Made by a program: the position numbers and the translations under genes. Under the pieces are notes generated by a model. The model saw only the letters and a list, made by a program, of their open reading frames with translations. It ran no database searches and was not told the DNA's origin. A stretch of 64,000 nucleotides of DNA from an uncultured Schlesneria sp. GTDB taxonomy: Bacteria > Planctomycetota > Planctomycetia > Planctomycetales > Planctomycetaceae. The stretch spans positions 62,001-126,000 of the forward strand of contig CAIOKO010000191.1 of assembly GCA_903858935.1 (NCBI GenBank), written 5' to 3'. Of the stretch, positions 54,869 to 63,356 are shown one piece after another (position 1 is the stretch's first letter; each line of letters starts with the position of its first letter).

Positions 54869-55348
54869 TTATTTCTTCTTCTTTTTCGATTTTGGCTTAA
54901 CTTCTTCCTCTTCTTCATCGAGGTCGAAGTCTTCAAACGCATCGTCGCTGTCTTGCGCCACGATTTCTTCGCTTGAGTCAGCAAGGTCAAAGTCCGAGGC
55001 CGCTTCGACGGCATCATCATCATCATCATCATCATCATCGAGAGCCTCGATCGTCTCACTCGGTTCATCAGAGACTTCAACGTCGTCATCGACCTCTTCG
55101 ATATCGTCACCAGTTGATTTTTTCGCATCTGCCTTTGGTGCGGCTGGTTTGCGGCTACCGCCAAACATCACGCCGAACGGTATTAGCAATGCGGTCGCAG
55201 CAGCGAGCAAAGTCAATCCCATTACGACGTATGCGATGGTTGAAAGGCTTTCGGAGTAGGAAAGCATCGCCATGACCAATACGTAGATAAGATACGCAGC
55301 GGGAATCGCAGCGACCAATGACGTCAACATTCGTTGCAATTTTGTCAC
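54869..55348 (-). CDS. Small membrane protein with long acidic tail
   Basis: A 159-residue protein with two transmembrane helices (LVAAIPAAYLIYVLVMAML and IAYVVMGLTLLAAATALLIPFGVMF) and a tail of about 85 residues dominated by Asp, Glu and Ser. The tail includes nine consecutive Asp encoded by a GAT microsatellite and a C-terminal lysine block. The tail is probably disordered and cytoplasmic, though the orientation is not certain. No family is recognised. It converges with the ABC-2 permease gene, 7 bp apart. Confidence 0.75.
   Translation of the reverse strand: MTKLQRMLTSLVAAIPAAYLIYVLVMAMLSYSESLSTIAYVVMGLTLLAAATALLIPFGVMFGGSRKPAAPKADAKKSTGDDIEEVDDDVEVSDEPSETIEALDDDDDDDDDAVEAASDFDLADSSEEIVAQDSDDAFEDFDLDEEEEEVKPKSKKKKK
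55012..55038. repeat. Trinucleotide microsatellite (CAT)9
   Basis: Nine uninterrupted CAT units (GAT on the coding strand) encode nine Asp in the acidic tail of the small membrane protein. Slippage here changes the tail by whole residues without shifting the frame. Confidence 0.9.
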
Positions 55349-55710
55349 GGCAGGGATTCCAAAAGATTAAAACGGACTTCTCAGGAAGAAGTGACTCTAT
55401 CAGTGTCGTCAAAGTTCTCTGGATACATCAAGCAACAGCTCCTGGTGAGCCGCTTGCGGTGGCCTTGGAGCAACTTGATTTATCGTAATGACCTCTACCA
55501 ATCGGTCACAAGATCGGCTTGAGGGAATCCGCGACCCCACTCGAATTCCTTTTCCGCGATTTCTCACTGTCAAGGTTCGCCAGTTGTAACGATTTTATCG
55601 ATTAGTATGGCCCCATATCGATGCCGACAGGAGTTTTTCGATCGGAGATGGACCATTAGACGTTGGGAAGACTGAGGTTTAACATTGACTTAATACCCGT
55701 GAATGCGGGG
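55349..55710. other. Intergenic region containing one copy of the 84-bp-type repeat
   Basis: 362 bp between divergently ending units. It holds copy C of the repeat (55402-55488), described separately. The remaining 220 bp show nothing recognisable. Confidence 0.5.
55402..55488 (+). repeat. Copy C of the VVKV-type repeat
   Basis: Read in frame from 55402 it gives SVVKVLWIHQATAPGEPLAV then ALEQLDLS and a TAA stop at 55486. It matches the two units upstream of the acyltransferase at 16 or more of about 25 residues, with VVKV, APGEPLA and ALE..L in register. No start codon with a ribosome binding site precedes it, so it is treated as a repeat or a gene remnant, not a gene. Confidence 0.7.
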
Positions 55711-56847
55711 TTAAGCGGCATTTCGCTCGACTTCGATGGAACTGGAATTTGTCTCGAGTGCGATTGAGGCAGGGGGCGGTTGCTGATCAAAGCCGGTTTT
55801 ATGAACTTTCATCGATACCGCGGGGCTTTCAATCAACCACCATGACAGGATAGCGCAAACAACCGTGACCAGGGTGACCAGACCTAGATGCCATGAGTCG
55901 TGCTTCCAGCCAAGTTGTACTAGTGCGTTAATTGCCAGCCCATGATAGAGGTAGACTCCGTACGAAATATCATTGCCTCGCAAAACGAATTCACTTAGCG
56001 AACGCCATGAGAAGGCAAAAGACAGTACGGTCATCGCCAGTAAAAGCCGCGCCAACAACACGGAAGTTGGCGATGATGAGAGCGTTGCTGGCCCCCAGGG
56101 ATTGAGCAGCACCATGCATGCGGAAAATCCGGCAAACCAAAATGCGATACGATTTTCGAGTAATGGCCGAAGGCTTTCAAAATTTCGCTGCAACATGATC
56201 CCTAGCAGAAACATGTAAAGATGCGGTATCGGTGTTACCATCTGCAGCTTGGTCCAGTTACTATCGGGGTCGGCGTACTGCGACAACTGGAACCAGTATG
56301 CAAACGAAGCCAACGCTAATGCTGCCAGACCAAAGTCGGCCCAGCGTCGACTCACTCGATTCACAAATCCCACGTAGAGAATTGGAAGTGACACATAGAA
56401 ACCTAATTCAACGGGGATCGTCCAAAGGCTTCCGTTTAAAACACCGAGACCGAATCCTCGCATGAACGCGGGATTGTAGACCTGCACGAATGTGGACTGT
56501 GCGATGATCCAAAGCCCAAAAGACAGACTGGTCGCGATGGAGGGGGTGATCGTACCAAACGAGGTTGCAACCAGTACTCCGACGGCCAATTGGACCCACA
56601 ATGCCGGATAAATCCTCAATACGCGTTTCGTGGCGTAGTCTCGCCAGTTGTCCGATCGTTCCCACGACCGCGAGATCAAAAATCCGCTGATTGTGAAAAA
56701 AATCGGAACTCCTGGAAACCAGTGAATGAAATTGGAGAGCGTCGGATCACCGATTCCCGTCGTAATCCCCAAGTGCCAGCAGGTATGGCAATAAACCACT
56801 TGTAATGCGGCCAGAAGTCGAATGAGATCGAAGTTGTTTGGACGCAT
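55711..56847 (-). CDS. Acyltransferase 3 family membrane protein (OafA/YrhL-like)
   Basis: A 378-residue protein with about ten transmembrane helices. The N-terminus FDLIRLLAALQVVYCHTCWH carries the conserved Arg and His of the Acyl_transf_3 family, which O-acetylates surface sugars from cytoplasmic acetyl-CoA. GVPIFFTISGFLISRSW and SYGVYLYHGLAINALV are further hallmarks. The charged C-terminal tail is not conserved. It opens the visible polysaccharide cluster on the minus strand. Its promoter region is occupied by the 84-bp tandem repeat, whose first bases overlap its own 5' end. Confidence 0.92.
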   Translation of the reverse strand: MRPNNFDLIRLLAALQVVYCHTCWHLGITTGIGDPTLSNFIHWFPGVPIFFTISGFLISRSWERSDNWRDYATKRVLRIYPALWVQLAVGVLVATSFGTITPSIATSLSFGLWIIAQSTFVQVYNPAFMRGFGLGVLNGSLWTIPVELGFYVSLPILYVGFVNRVSRRWADFGLAALALASFAYWFQLSQYADPDSNWTKLQMVTPIPHLYMFLLGIMLQRNFESLRPLLENRIAFWFAGFSACMVLLNPWGPATLSSSPTSVLLARLLLAMTVLSFAFSWRSLSEFVLRGNDISYGVYLYHGLAINALVQLGWKHDSWHLGLVTLVTVVCAILSWWLIESPAVSMKVHKTGFDQQPPPASIALETNSSSIEVERNAA

Positions 56848-56861
56848 TCTTACTTCTTTCT

Positions 56862-57047
56862 CTCGAGGAACTTGACATTTTAGCTGTCGTAAAAGTTCCT
56901 TGGGTTCATGGAGCGGAAGCTCCCGGTAAACCGCTTGCAGCGGCTCTCGAGGAGCTTGAAATTTTATGTGTTGTAAAAGTTCCTCGAGTTCATGGAGCCG
57001 GAGTTCCTGGCGAACCGCCTGCTGCGGCTGGCCAGGAACTTATCTAA
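56862..57047 (+). repeat. 84-bp tandem repeat, units A and B
   Basis: Unit A is 56862-56945 and unit B 56946-57029, each 84 bp (28 codons), followed by the start of a third unit to the TAA at 57045-57047. In one frame they read LEELDILAVVKVPWVHGAEA and LEELEILCVVKVPRVHGAGV, then PGKPLAAA and PGEPPAAA. Many differences are at third codon positions, as expected for protein-level selection, yet no ATG or ribosome binding site opens the frame (only a TTG at 56838 that overlaps the acyltransferase start). It may be a gene fragment or a mobile repeat. Confidence 0.8.
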
Positions 57048-57059
57048 TAATCGGTCTGC

Positions 57060-58337
57060 TTATGCCGCTCGGCTTTTTTCGGTTATCGTTGTTGGAGTGA
57101 GCTCTTTCTTAGAGGCGACGTTCATGACTTTCTGAATCGCCCGTGCTGTCTCTTCAATTTCTGTGACCCTGAGAGTCGGGTGGACCATGAACATCAGACT
57201 TGTCTCGCCCAGTTCACGAGCGACTGGAAGACGATCTTTTGGTCGCAGTCCTGGTTGATCGAAGGCTTTTTCCAGATAGATTTCGCTGCATGAACCGGGA
57301 CCGCAAGAGACCCCTTCCGCTTGAAGATTCTGGACAATCCGATCACGCGTCCAACCAGCATTTAAATACTCTGGCCGCACAAAGGCGTAGTACTTGTAAT
57401 AGCTGTGCGACATGTGAGCTGGCGCCTGAGGGATCCGCAACGCGGGGATTGTCGCCAGTGAGCTGGTGAGCATGGAGGCGTTTTTGCGCCTCGCTTCAAT
57501 CCATTCAGGCAATCGCTTTAACATTACACGGCCCATAGCGGATTGCATTTCGGTCAAACGCCAATTCGTACCGAAGCTTTCGTGCAGCCAGCGGAATAGA
57601 TGCGGTTGATGTGGTTTTTGAATTGCCGACAGGCTTTTGCCGTGATCTTTGAGGCTCCAGCACTTATTCCATAGTTCGCGGTCATTGGTGGTCATTAACC
57701 CACCTTCGCCACCAGTCGTCATGATTTTGTCCTGGCAGAACGAAAATGCGCCGACGTGTCCAATCGTACCAACGTGGCGACCTTTGTACGTCGCATGGTG
57801 AGATTGAGCACAGTCTTCGATGACCTTGATTCCATAAGTCCGCGCCAGATCCATAATTGGGTCCATATCGCAAGGCCAGCCCGCCAGGTGGACTGCGACG
57901 ATCGCGCGGGTTCGGTGTGTCATCGCGGCCCGAATTGTGTCAACTGACAAAGTCTGGCTGTCTCGATCGACATCTGCGACGACTGGTTTAGCACCGCGCA
58001 TGACGGCACAACTGGCAGAAGCGATGAATGTACGACTGGGGACGATGACTTCATCTCCCGCTCCAATTCCCAACCCGTATAGCGCCAGCTCCAGTGCAAC
58101 CGTTCCGTTCGTCAAGGCGATTGCGTGTTTTGAGCCAATGGCTTCAGCGTACTCTTTTTCGAAGAGTTTTCCTTCTTCTCCTGTCCAGTAATTGACCTTG
58201 TTGGAGCGAAGGACTTTGGTTGAAGCTTCGATGATTTCTTCATCAAAATAAGGCCAGGGTGAGAAAGTTCCCTGTCGAACGGGTTTTCCACCTTCCAGGG
58301 CCAAAACGTGATCATCAAAATTGACCGTCTTCGACAT
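57060..58337 (-). CDS. DegT/DnrJ/EryC1/StrS sugar aminotransferase
   Basis: A 425-residue PLP enzyme that transaminates a keto-sugar nucleotide. The PLP lysine is Lys204 in SFCQDKIMTTGGEGG, and the pyridine-binding Asp is in VIEDCAQSHHATY (Asp175). The N-terminal WPYFDEEIIEASTKVLRSNKVNYWTGEEGKLFE is typical. The neighbouring PglC-PglD fusion gives a pathway reading: this enzyme may make the UDP-4-amino sugar that PglD acetylates. The required 4,6-dehydratase is not in the window. A dyad AACGTA-AA-TACGTT lies at 58406-58419 upstream. Confidence 0.92.
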   Translation of the reverse strand: MSKTVNFDDHVLALEGGKPVRQGTFSPWPYFDEEIIEASTKVLRSNKVNYWTGEEGKLFEKEYAEAIGSKHAIALTNGTVALELALYGLGIGAGDEVIVPSRTFIASASCAVMRGAKPVVADVDRDSQTLSVDTIRAAMTHRTRAIVAVHLAGWPCDMDPIMDLARTYGIKVIEDCAQSHHATYKGRHVGTIGHVGAFSFCQDKIMTTGGEGGLMTTNDRELWNKCWSLKDHGKSLSAIQKPHQPHLFRWLHESFGTNWRLTEMQSAMGRVMLKRLPEWIEARRKNASMLTSSLATIPALRIPQAPAHMSHSYYKYYAFVRPEYLNAGWTRDRIVQNLQAEGVSCGPGSCSEIYLEKAFDQPGLRPKDRLPVARELGETSLMFMVHPTLRVTEIEETARAIQKVMNVASKKELTPTTITEKSRAA

Positions 58338-58502
58338 CGAGAATCCTTCCGGCGCGAGATTGGTTGGTTTAGTTTATTTCTGAGTGAAGCGATTTCAAAT
58401 AGCGTAACGTAAATACGTTCCCGTGATTTCTTGTCTTCTTCCCGACGCTGACACCATTCAGGTCCCTGGTTTCAAAAAAATGTGGTAAATCTTTTTAGTC
58501 GC

Positions 58503-59756
58503 CTAAGCCGACCTATTCAGTTCGACAGGTTCTGCATGACGAACGATTCGGGGTGATGGTCCCACCAAGGTACAGCCGCGAGGCACGTTGTTGATGACAA
58601 CGGTACCGGCTCCGACTGTGACATCCGTTTCGATCCGAATATTTGGAATCACACTGCTACCGGTGCCCAATAAACTGCGGTCGTCTACACAAACAGTCCC
58701 GGACAAATGTGCTCCAGGTCCGATACCAACATAATCCCCAATCTGACAGTCATGGTCGATCGATGCTGATGTGTTCACAATAACGTGGCAGCCGACGGAA
58801 ACATGGGGCTGGACCACAGCCCCAGCGAATACGACTGTTCCGGCTCCCAGTTTGGCAGAGTGATGAACGAACGCACGAGGATGAATGGCTGTGATCCATT
58901 CGATCGGTAGCGATTCAACAAGTTTCTGTCGAATTCGAGCATCGCCGATTCCGACGATTCCTGAAAACCGATGAGGTGTTGCCCTCACATCAGCGATCGG
59001 GCCACGAACCGGAATTCCCAGGATCTGTGTGCCCCAGAGTTGTGAGTTGTCATCATAAACCGCTTCGACAGCAACACCGGCTGCCTGCAACGTGCTCACG
59101 ACGACCTTCCCATGACCGCCAGCCCCGATGACGACGACTTGCTTAGAGCCTTCGAAGTCCGGCATGGAAACGTGGCCTTCAGCTGTGATGCCTTTGCGAC
59201 CGAAAACCGCAGCAAACGTCTTCCAAAGGATTTGTACATCCAGCCAGAAACTTTGATTGTCGACGTACCAGACGTCGAGTTGGAATCGTTCGTCCCATCC
59301 GACCGCGTTACGACCGTTCACTTGCGCCCAACCGGTGATGCCAGGCGTGACATCGTGTCGTCGAGCTTGTTCCGAAGAGTACATTGGCAGATACCGAACC
59401 TTGAGCGGACGAGGTCCGACGAGGCTCATCTGGCCGATCAAGACATTCCAAAGTTCTGGAAGCTCGTCCAGGCTGCTGGCACGCAGAAATTTACCGAATG
59501 CTGTCAGCCTCAAATCATCGTAAAGCAATGCGCCGTTTGCATCCCGTGCGTCGGTCATCGATCTGAATTTGCAGATTTTAAACAGCATTCCTCCACGTCC
59601 AGGGCGTTCCTGACGAAACAGCACGGGCGAACCGAGGAAAACACGCACAAGGACTGCCGTCACAGCCAGGAGAGGCGCAAACAGAATCAGTGCGGGTACA
59701 GCGACTGAGAGATCAAACAGCCGTTTGCCGAATCTGCGATAAAAGCCTTTCGACAT
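58503..59756 (-). CDS. PglC-PglD fusion: sugar-1-phosphate transferase plus sugar N-acetyltransferase
   Basis: A 417-residue fusion; ATG 59756 follows the previous stop after one base. Residues 1-195 are a monotopic phosphoglycosyl transferase: an N-terminal membrane helix (VAVPALILFAPLLAVTAVLV), FRQERPGRGG, KICKFRSM, the catalytic Asp97-Glu98 in SLDELPELWNVL and SLVGPRPL. Residues 205-417 are a PglD/NeuD-type acetyltransferase: VVIGAGGHGK, hexapeptide turns, and the catalytic His335 in SIDHDCQIGD. The same order occurs in Neisseria PglB, which acetylates the amino sugar and then loads it onto undecaprenyl phosphate. The exact sugar here is an inference. Confidence 0.92.
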   Translation of the reverse strand: MSKGFYRRFGKRLFDLSVAVPALILFAPLLAVTAVLVRVFLGSPVLFRQERPGRGGMLFKICKFRSMTDARDANGALLYDDLRLTAFGKFLRASSLDELPELWNVLIGQMSLVGPRPLKVRYLPMYSSEQARRHDVTPGITGWAQVNGRNAVGWDERFQLDVWYVDNQSFWLDVQILWKTFAAVFGRKGITAEGHVSMPDFEGSKQVVVIGAGGHGKVVVSTLQAAGVAVEAVYDDNSQLWGTQILGIPVRGPIADVRATPHRFSGIVGIGDARIRQKLVESLPIEWITAIHPRAFVHHSAKLGAGTVVFAGAVVQPHVSVGCHVIVNTSASIDHDCQIGDYVGIGPGAHLSGTVCVDDRSLLGTGSSVIPNIRIETDVTVGAGTVVINNVPRGCTLVGPSPRIVRHAEPVELNRSA

Positions 59757-59757
59757 A

Positions 59758-60978
59758 TCAGGCGACCTTTTTATTGCCGATCTGTTGGACCAGTTCACCA
59801 AATTGCAGAGCTTGCTTATTGCGATCGAAGAATTTGATCACGTAGTCGCGAGCGGACCGACCCATCTGTTCGCTTCGCGGTCGATTAGAAAAAAGTGTCC
59901 GGACGGCATTTGCCATCGCTTGAGGATTTCCCGGAGGAACAGGAATACCGCCGTCAGCTGCTTCAATGACCTGGCGGATGACGCCATCGATTGCCAAGAC
60001 GACGGGCCGCGATGCCGCCATGTAATCAAACACCTTGTTTGGATAGGTCGTGCGAAACATCGGGATGTCGCGAAGCACAGCCAGACAAACGTCAGACTCG
60101 GCCAGAATCTCTGGCATTTGCGATTTAGGTCGCGACCCGGTGAATGTCACATTTTTAACATTCATTTCACGAGCGAGTTCTTCGAGTTTCGGTCGGTCTT
60201 TTCCATCGCCAACCATCAGGAAGTGAACGTCAGGAACGTCACAGAGCATGGTCGCCGCTTCCAGGACGACTTCGAGGTTGTTGGCCATTCCCATGGCACC
60301 GGCATACGTCACAAGATATTTGCCGTGGAGCTTGAATTCTTCACGCAGGCCACCCGCCGAGGGTTTGACTTGGAACATGTCAGGATCAACTCCGTTGGCA
60401 ATAAAGCTGATTTTTGCTGCGGGAATCCCGAGACCAATCAAATAATCACGATACGCCGGTGAATTCACGAGCAGGTGATTCGCCCGGGCATAAAGAAAAC
60501 GTTCCAGCCTTCGTGCCATCCAGATCAAAACCGGATTCTTCAAGACGCCCATGTCAACCGCGAATTCAGGCCACAGATCTCGAATTTCCAACAGAAAGGG
60601 TCGCCATTTGACGACAGAGATGACCCAGGCAGAGACGGCCTGGAAAATCGGTGGCGATGTGCCAATCACCAGGTCCACGTTCTTGACCTTGAGTGCAGTC
60701 CAGACCGAACTGACCATGAACGATAGAAACGAAACGATTCGCCACATGAAACTGCGGTGCAGGGCTGAATACGTCCACGCCCGCTGAACCTTCACTCCGT
60801 CAAAATCTTGAACTCTTTCATCCGCAGCGCACTTCTTCCCGCTGAGATAACTCAGGTCACTCGCCACGATCGAGAACGCATGTCCTCCGTCGACGAACCG
60901 CCGCGCCAACTCATAATGTCGCGTTCCACCGGCATCGTCGGGTGAGACAAACGCTTGATGGATTAACAGGACGTGCAT
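59758..60978 (-). CDS. Glycosyltransferase family 4 (WcaI-like)
   Basis: A 406-residue GT-B fold glycosyltransferase. The opening LLIHQAFVSPDDAGGTRHYELARRF is the acceptor-side motif of WcaI/WbuB-like enzymes. The donor-binding end has KYLVTYAGAMGMANNLEVVLEAA, the EILAESDVCLAVLRDIPMFRTTYPNKVFDYMAASRPVVLAIDG region with the conserved Glu-like cluster, and GGIPVPPGNPQAMANAV. WbuB-type enzymes transfer L-fucosamine-like sugars in O-antigen. It overlaps the upstream lyase stop by 16 nt, and its stop is one base before the PglC-PglD start, so the three are translationally coupled. Confidence 0.93.
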   Translation of the reverse strand: MHVLLIHQAFVSPDDAGGTRHYELARRFVDGGHAFSIVASDLSYLSGKKCAADERVQDFDGVKVQRAWTYSALHRSFMWRIVSFLSFMVSSVWTALKVKNVDLVIGTSPPIFQAVSAWVISVVKWRPFLLEIRDLWPEFAVDMGVLKNPVLIWMARRLERFLYARANHLLVNSPAYRDYLIGLGIPAAKISFIANGVDPDMFQVKPSAGGLREEFKLHGKYLVTYAGAMGMANNLEVVLEAATMLCDVPDVHFLMVGDGKDRPKLEELAREMNVKNVTFTGSRPKSQMPEILAESDVCLAVLRDIPMFRTTYPNKVFDYMAASRPVVLAIDGVIRQVIEAADGGIPVPPGNPQAMANAVRTLFSNRPRSEQMGRSARDYVIKFFDRNKQALQFGELVQQIGNKKVA

Positions 60979-63356
60979 CTGCGAAACTCCGGAATCAAAT
61001 GTGGCAGTAAATGGTTGAGGGCAGGGAGGTTCTTTTCGAGCGAACCGTCAGCATGGACGGATGCCACTAATGGCATTCCTTTGGCGTTGATGAGATTGAG
61101 TGACGCGGCGGCATTCCATTCCGAACCGCGCACATGAACGAGATCGCGATCGATCGATACACTTTGAGCATCCGGGCCCAGCAATGTCGCAAAGACAATT
61201 TCAGCCGATGTCGACTCGACACAGGCTGATAAAGCAGGCTCGACCGAATGGTAGTAAGTTGATCGCCAACCAAGCGCGGAGTCAGTTGCCGCTCGAGTCA
61301 CAGTGAATTTCACTGACGAGGACGACGACGCGATGGCAAGGCGATAGGGTCCCTTAGGCGTCTGTACTTCAATTGAGGTTTCAGCCTGATCCGTTTTGAA
61401 TGGTCCATCAGCGAGTAACCAGTGCAGGCGATAATCATGGGGTTGGCGGCCGCTCAGCGAATCGACAACCAGCCAGTGTTCGGCACCCAATCGGACGAGT
61501 CCACGACGATGCGTCACAGGGTCAGGCAAACGACGATAGCCATCGTGCTCACCATTCCAGCATGAAACATCACCCTGACACGTAACCTTTCGCCCGTAGG
61601 ACTTTCCTTTCAGCCAGGGCAGCCATAGAAAGCGACTTGCGCGGTCCATCTGGTCCTTGTTGTCGACGGTGACCGTATTGTGAAAAGATGTATGCGCGAA
61701 AGGATTATTCCACGGTGGCGGTGAGTTATAGCTATAGGTTCCCGGGTCGATAACGATGTTCTCGCCTCGCCACCAGATATCAACGTGCAGCATATCCGCT
61801 TGCGAAGGACGATGATGGAACGTCGCGGCACGAGTCACCGCATACCCATCGGATGCCCGTATCGAAACATAGCCGCCGACAGGTGCTTCAAAGTCCGACC
61901 GAGAAGTGGTTTCGGGATCGCAGATGGAACCCGATTGTGAAGACCGCAATTCACCGACGCCAGATCGGACGTCTCGAACTTTCTGGTTTGAGGTCTTTTT
62001 GACACCGAACAGCCAGAGTAAATCTTCATCCCAAGGGCCTGAGTCATATCGACATTGGCCTGTTGTGAGGAAACTGGTCGCCTGAACGACCGGACGATAG
62101 TCACGATAGTCCAGATTGTTCAGAGGCAGAATTAACGCTCCGTCGTCCTGTCCATAACAGGGGACGCGGCCGGTCAATTCGTCCTGAAGCTGAAAGACAA
62201 ATTCGCCCGCCTTCGCAATACGATCGCGAAGTGAGTCTGAGAACGGTTGCTGTAACACATCACCCAGCCGGATTGACCAGATGTAATCATGTAACATGAC
62301 TCGATGGTAATTCATGGAGTGTTGCGAGAACGCACCATCTTCGTAGATCAATTCTACGGCCTGACTCTCCAACAGTTTTTTTCCGCTTGCGGCCCATCGT
62401 TTTGAATCAACGAATTCAGGGAACAATGAACCGATTGTCCAGAGTCCCATCGCCTCACTCAGCCCGTGATTATTCCGTTGGCTGAGTGCATAGCCGATAT
62501 TGGATTCGATTCGCAGTCCGGACACCGCAATCATTTGAGCCAGCATCGCCAGTCGAGCTGGTGTCGACGCCGCGCTGGCTCCAAACCCGTAAATCCCAAA
62601 ACACCATGCTATCACGCGCAGACTGATCTCTTGCCCGCACTTCCAATTCACGCCAGTTTCGGGTGGATTCGCTTCTCGCCAGCTTTCGATGAGTTGCCAG
62701 AAGTGTTCCGCGTACTGTTCATTTCCTGTCCGCCAGAACGCTCGCACAAGTGGAAACACAAAGGCGAAGCGATTGGTTTCCCAAACAAGCTTGATGTCAC
62801 CAGCCCCGAAATCGCTAATCTGACTCCAATGTCGATTTTCGGGAAATTCCTGGTCGTGGATCGGATCAGCGTGCCAGCGAGGAGGGAACCCGATATTCAA
62901 CCGGTCGTGAGAAAAAAACGAAATGAAACCCCGGCCAATATCGTCCGCCGCAGTGACCGGCGATCCACTTGAAATATCCCATGTATCGAAAACAGCGCGA
63001 AACGCTTCTCGTTCTTCTGGATCAAAGAAGAATCGCGGGGCTGAGTTCCGCCGATACTCGCAATATCGCTTGGGATCGGCAAGTAATCGATCGGTAAGGA
63101 ACCTTGCAAGGGGCTGCTCTTCCCATGTCGTGGCAGGAAGTTGAAGCCGAACGAATCCACTTTTCAAGCGCATCGCATGCCATGTCCGATACATCAGCCA
63201 CTGAGGGCCGAAATATCGCAGCAGCTGCGAACAACGATGAAGGTGGGAGACATTCACTTCGTCGGAATCCTTCGAGTTCGAAATCGGACTCGCTGGGCTG
63301 AGTTTTAAAAAAGACGTGAGCCTAAGCGGCACGCCGTTGCGGAATGGCTTCAACAT
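60963..63356 (-). CDS. Heparinase II/III family polysaccharide lyase-like protein
   Basis: A protein of up to 797 residues. The N-terminal alpha-toroid includes the Tyr-His region SQHSMNYHRVMLHDYIW, and the C-terminal Hep_II_III beta domain has HVDIWWRGENIVIDPGTYSYN. Such proteins cleave uronic acid-containing polysaccharides and are common inside exopolysaccharide gene clusters, where they trim the product. The first codon at 63356 is TTG; GTG at 63332 and GTG at 63257 (with AAGGA 10 nt upstream) are credible alternatives, and the last best fits the domain start. The longest version overlaps the stop of wecB by 35 nt. No signal peptide is evident. Confidence 0.88.
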   Translation of the reverse strand: MLKPFRNGVPLRLTSFLKLSPASPISNSKDSDEVNVSHLHRCSQLLRYFGPQWLMYRTWHAMRLKSGFVRLQLPATTWEEQPLARFLTDRLLADPKRYCEYRRNSAPRFFFDPEEREAFRAVFDTWDISSGSPVTAADDIGRGFISFFSHDRLNIGFPPRWHADPIHDQEFPENRHWSQISDFGAGDIKLVWETNRFAFVFPLVRAFWRTGNEQYAEHFWQLIESWREANPPETGVNWKCGQEISLRVIAWCFGIYGFGASAASTPARLAMLAQMIAVSGLRIESNIGYALSQRNNHGLSEAMGLWTIGSLFPEFVDSKRWAASGKKLLESQAVELIYEDGAFSQHSMNYHRVMLHDYIWSIRLGDVLQQPFSDSLRDRIAKAGEFVFQLQDELTGRVPCYGQDDGALILPLNNLDYRDYRPVVQATSFLTTGQCRYDSGPWDEDLLWLFGVKKTSNQKVRDVRSGVGELRSSQSGSICDPETTSRSDFEAPVGGYVSIRASDGYAVTRAATFHHRPSQADMLHVDIWWRGENIVIDPGTYSYNSPPPWNNPFAHTSFHNTVTVDNKDQMDRASRFLWLPWLKGKSYGRKVTCQGDVSCWNGEHDGYRRLPDPVTHRRGLVRLGAEHWLVVDSLSGRQPHDYRLHWLLADGPFKTDQAETSIEVQTPKGPYRLAIASSSSSVKFTVTRAATDSALGWRSTYYHSVEPALSACVESTSAEIVFATLLGPDAQSVSIDRDLVHVRGSEWNAAASLNLINAKGMPLVASVHADGSLEKNLPALNHLLPHLIPEFRRCTSC

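Noticed and set aside
55012-55038. Short repeat array as a CRISPR
   Set aside because: It is a pure trinucleotide tract inside a coding frame, with no spacers and no cas genes in the window.
56838-57047. Real small gene encoded by the 84-bp repeat
   Set aside because: The only start is a TTG overlapping the acyltransferase's own 5' end, with no ribosome binding site; it is kept as a repeat despite the coding-like substitution pattern.
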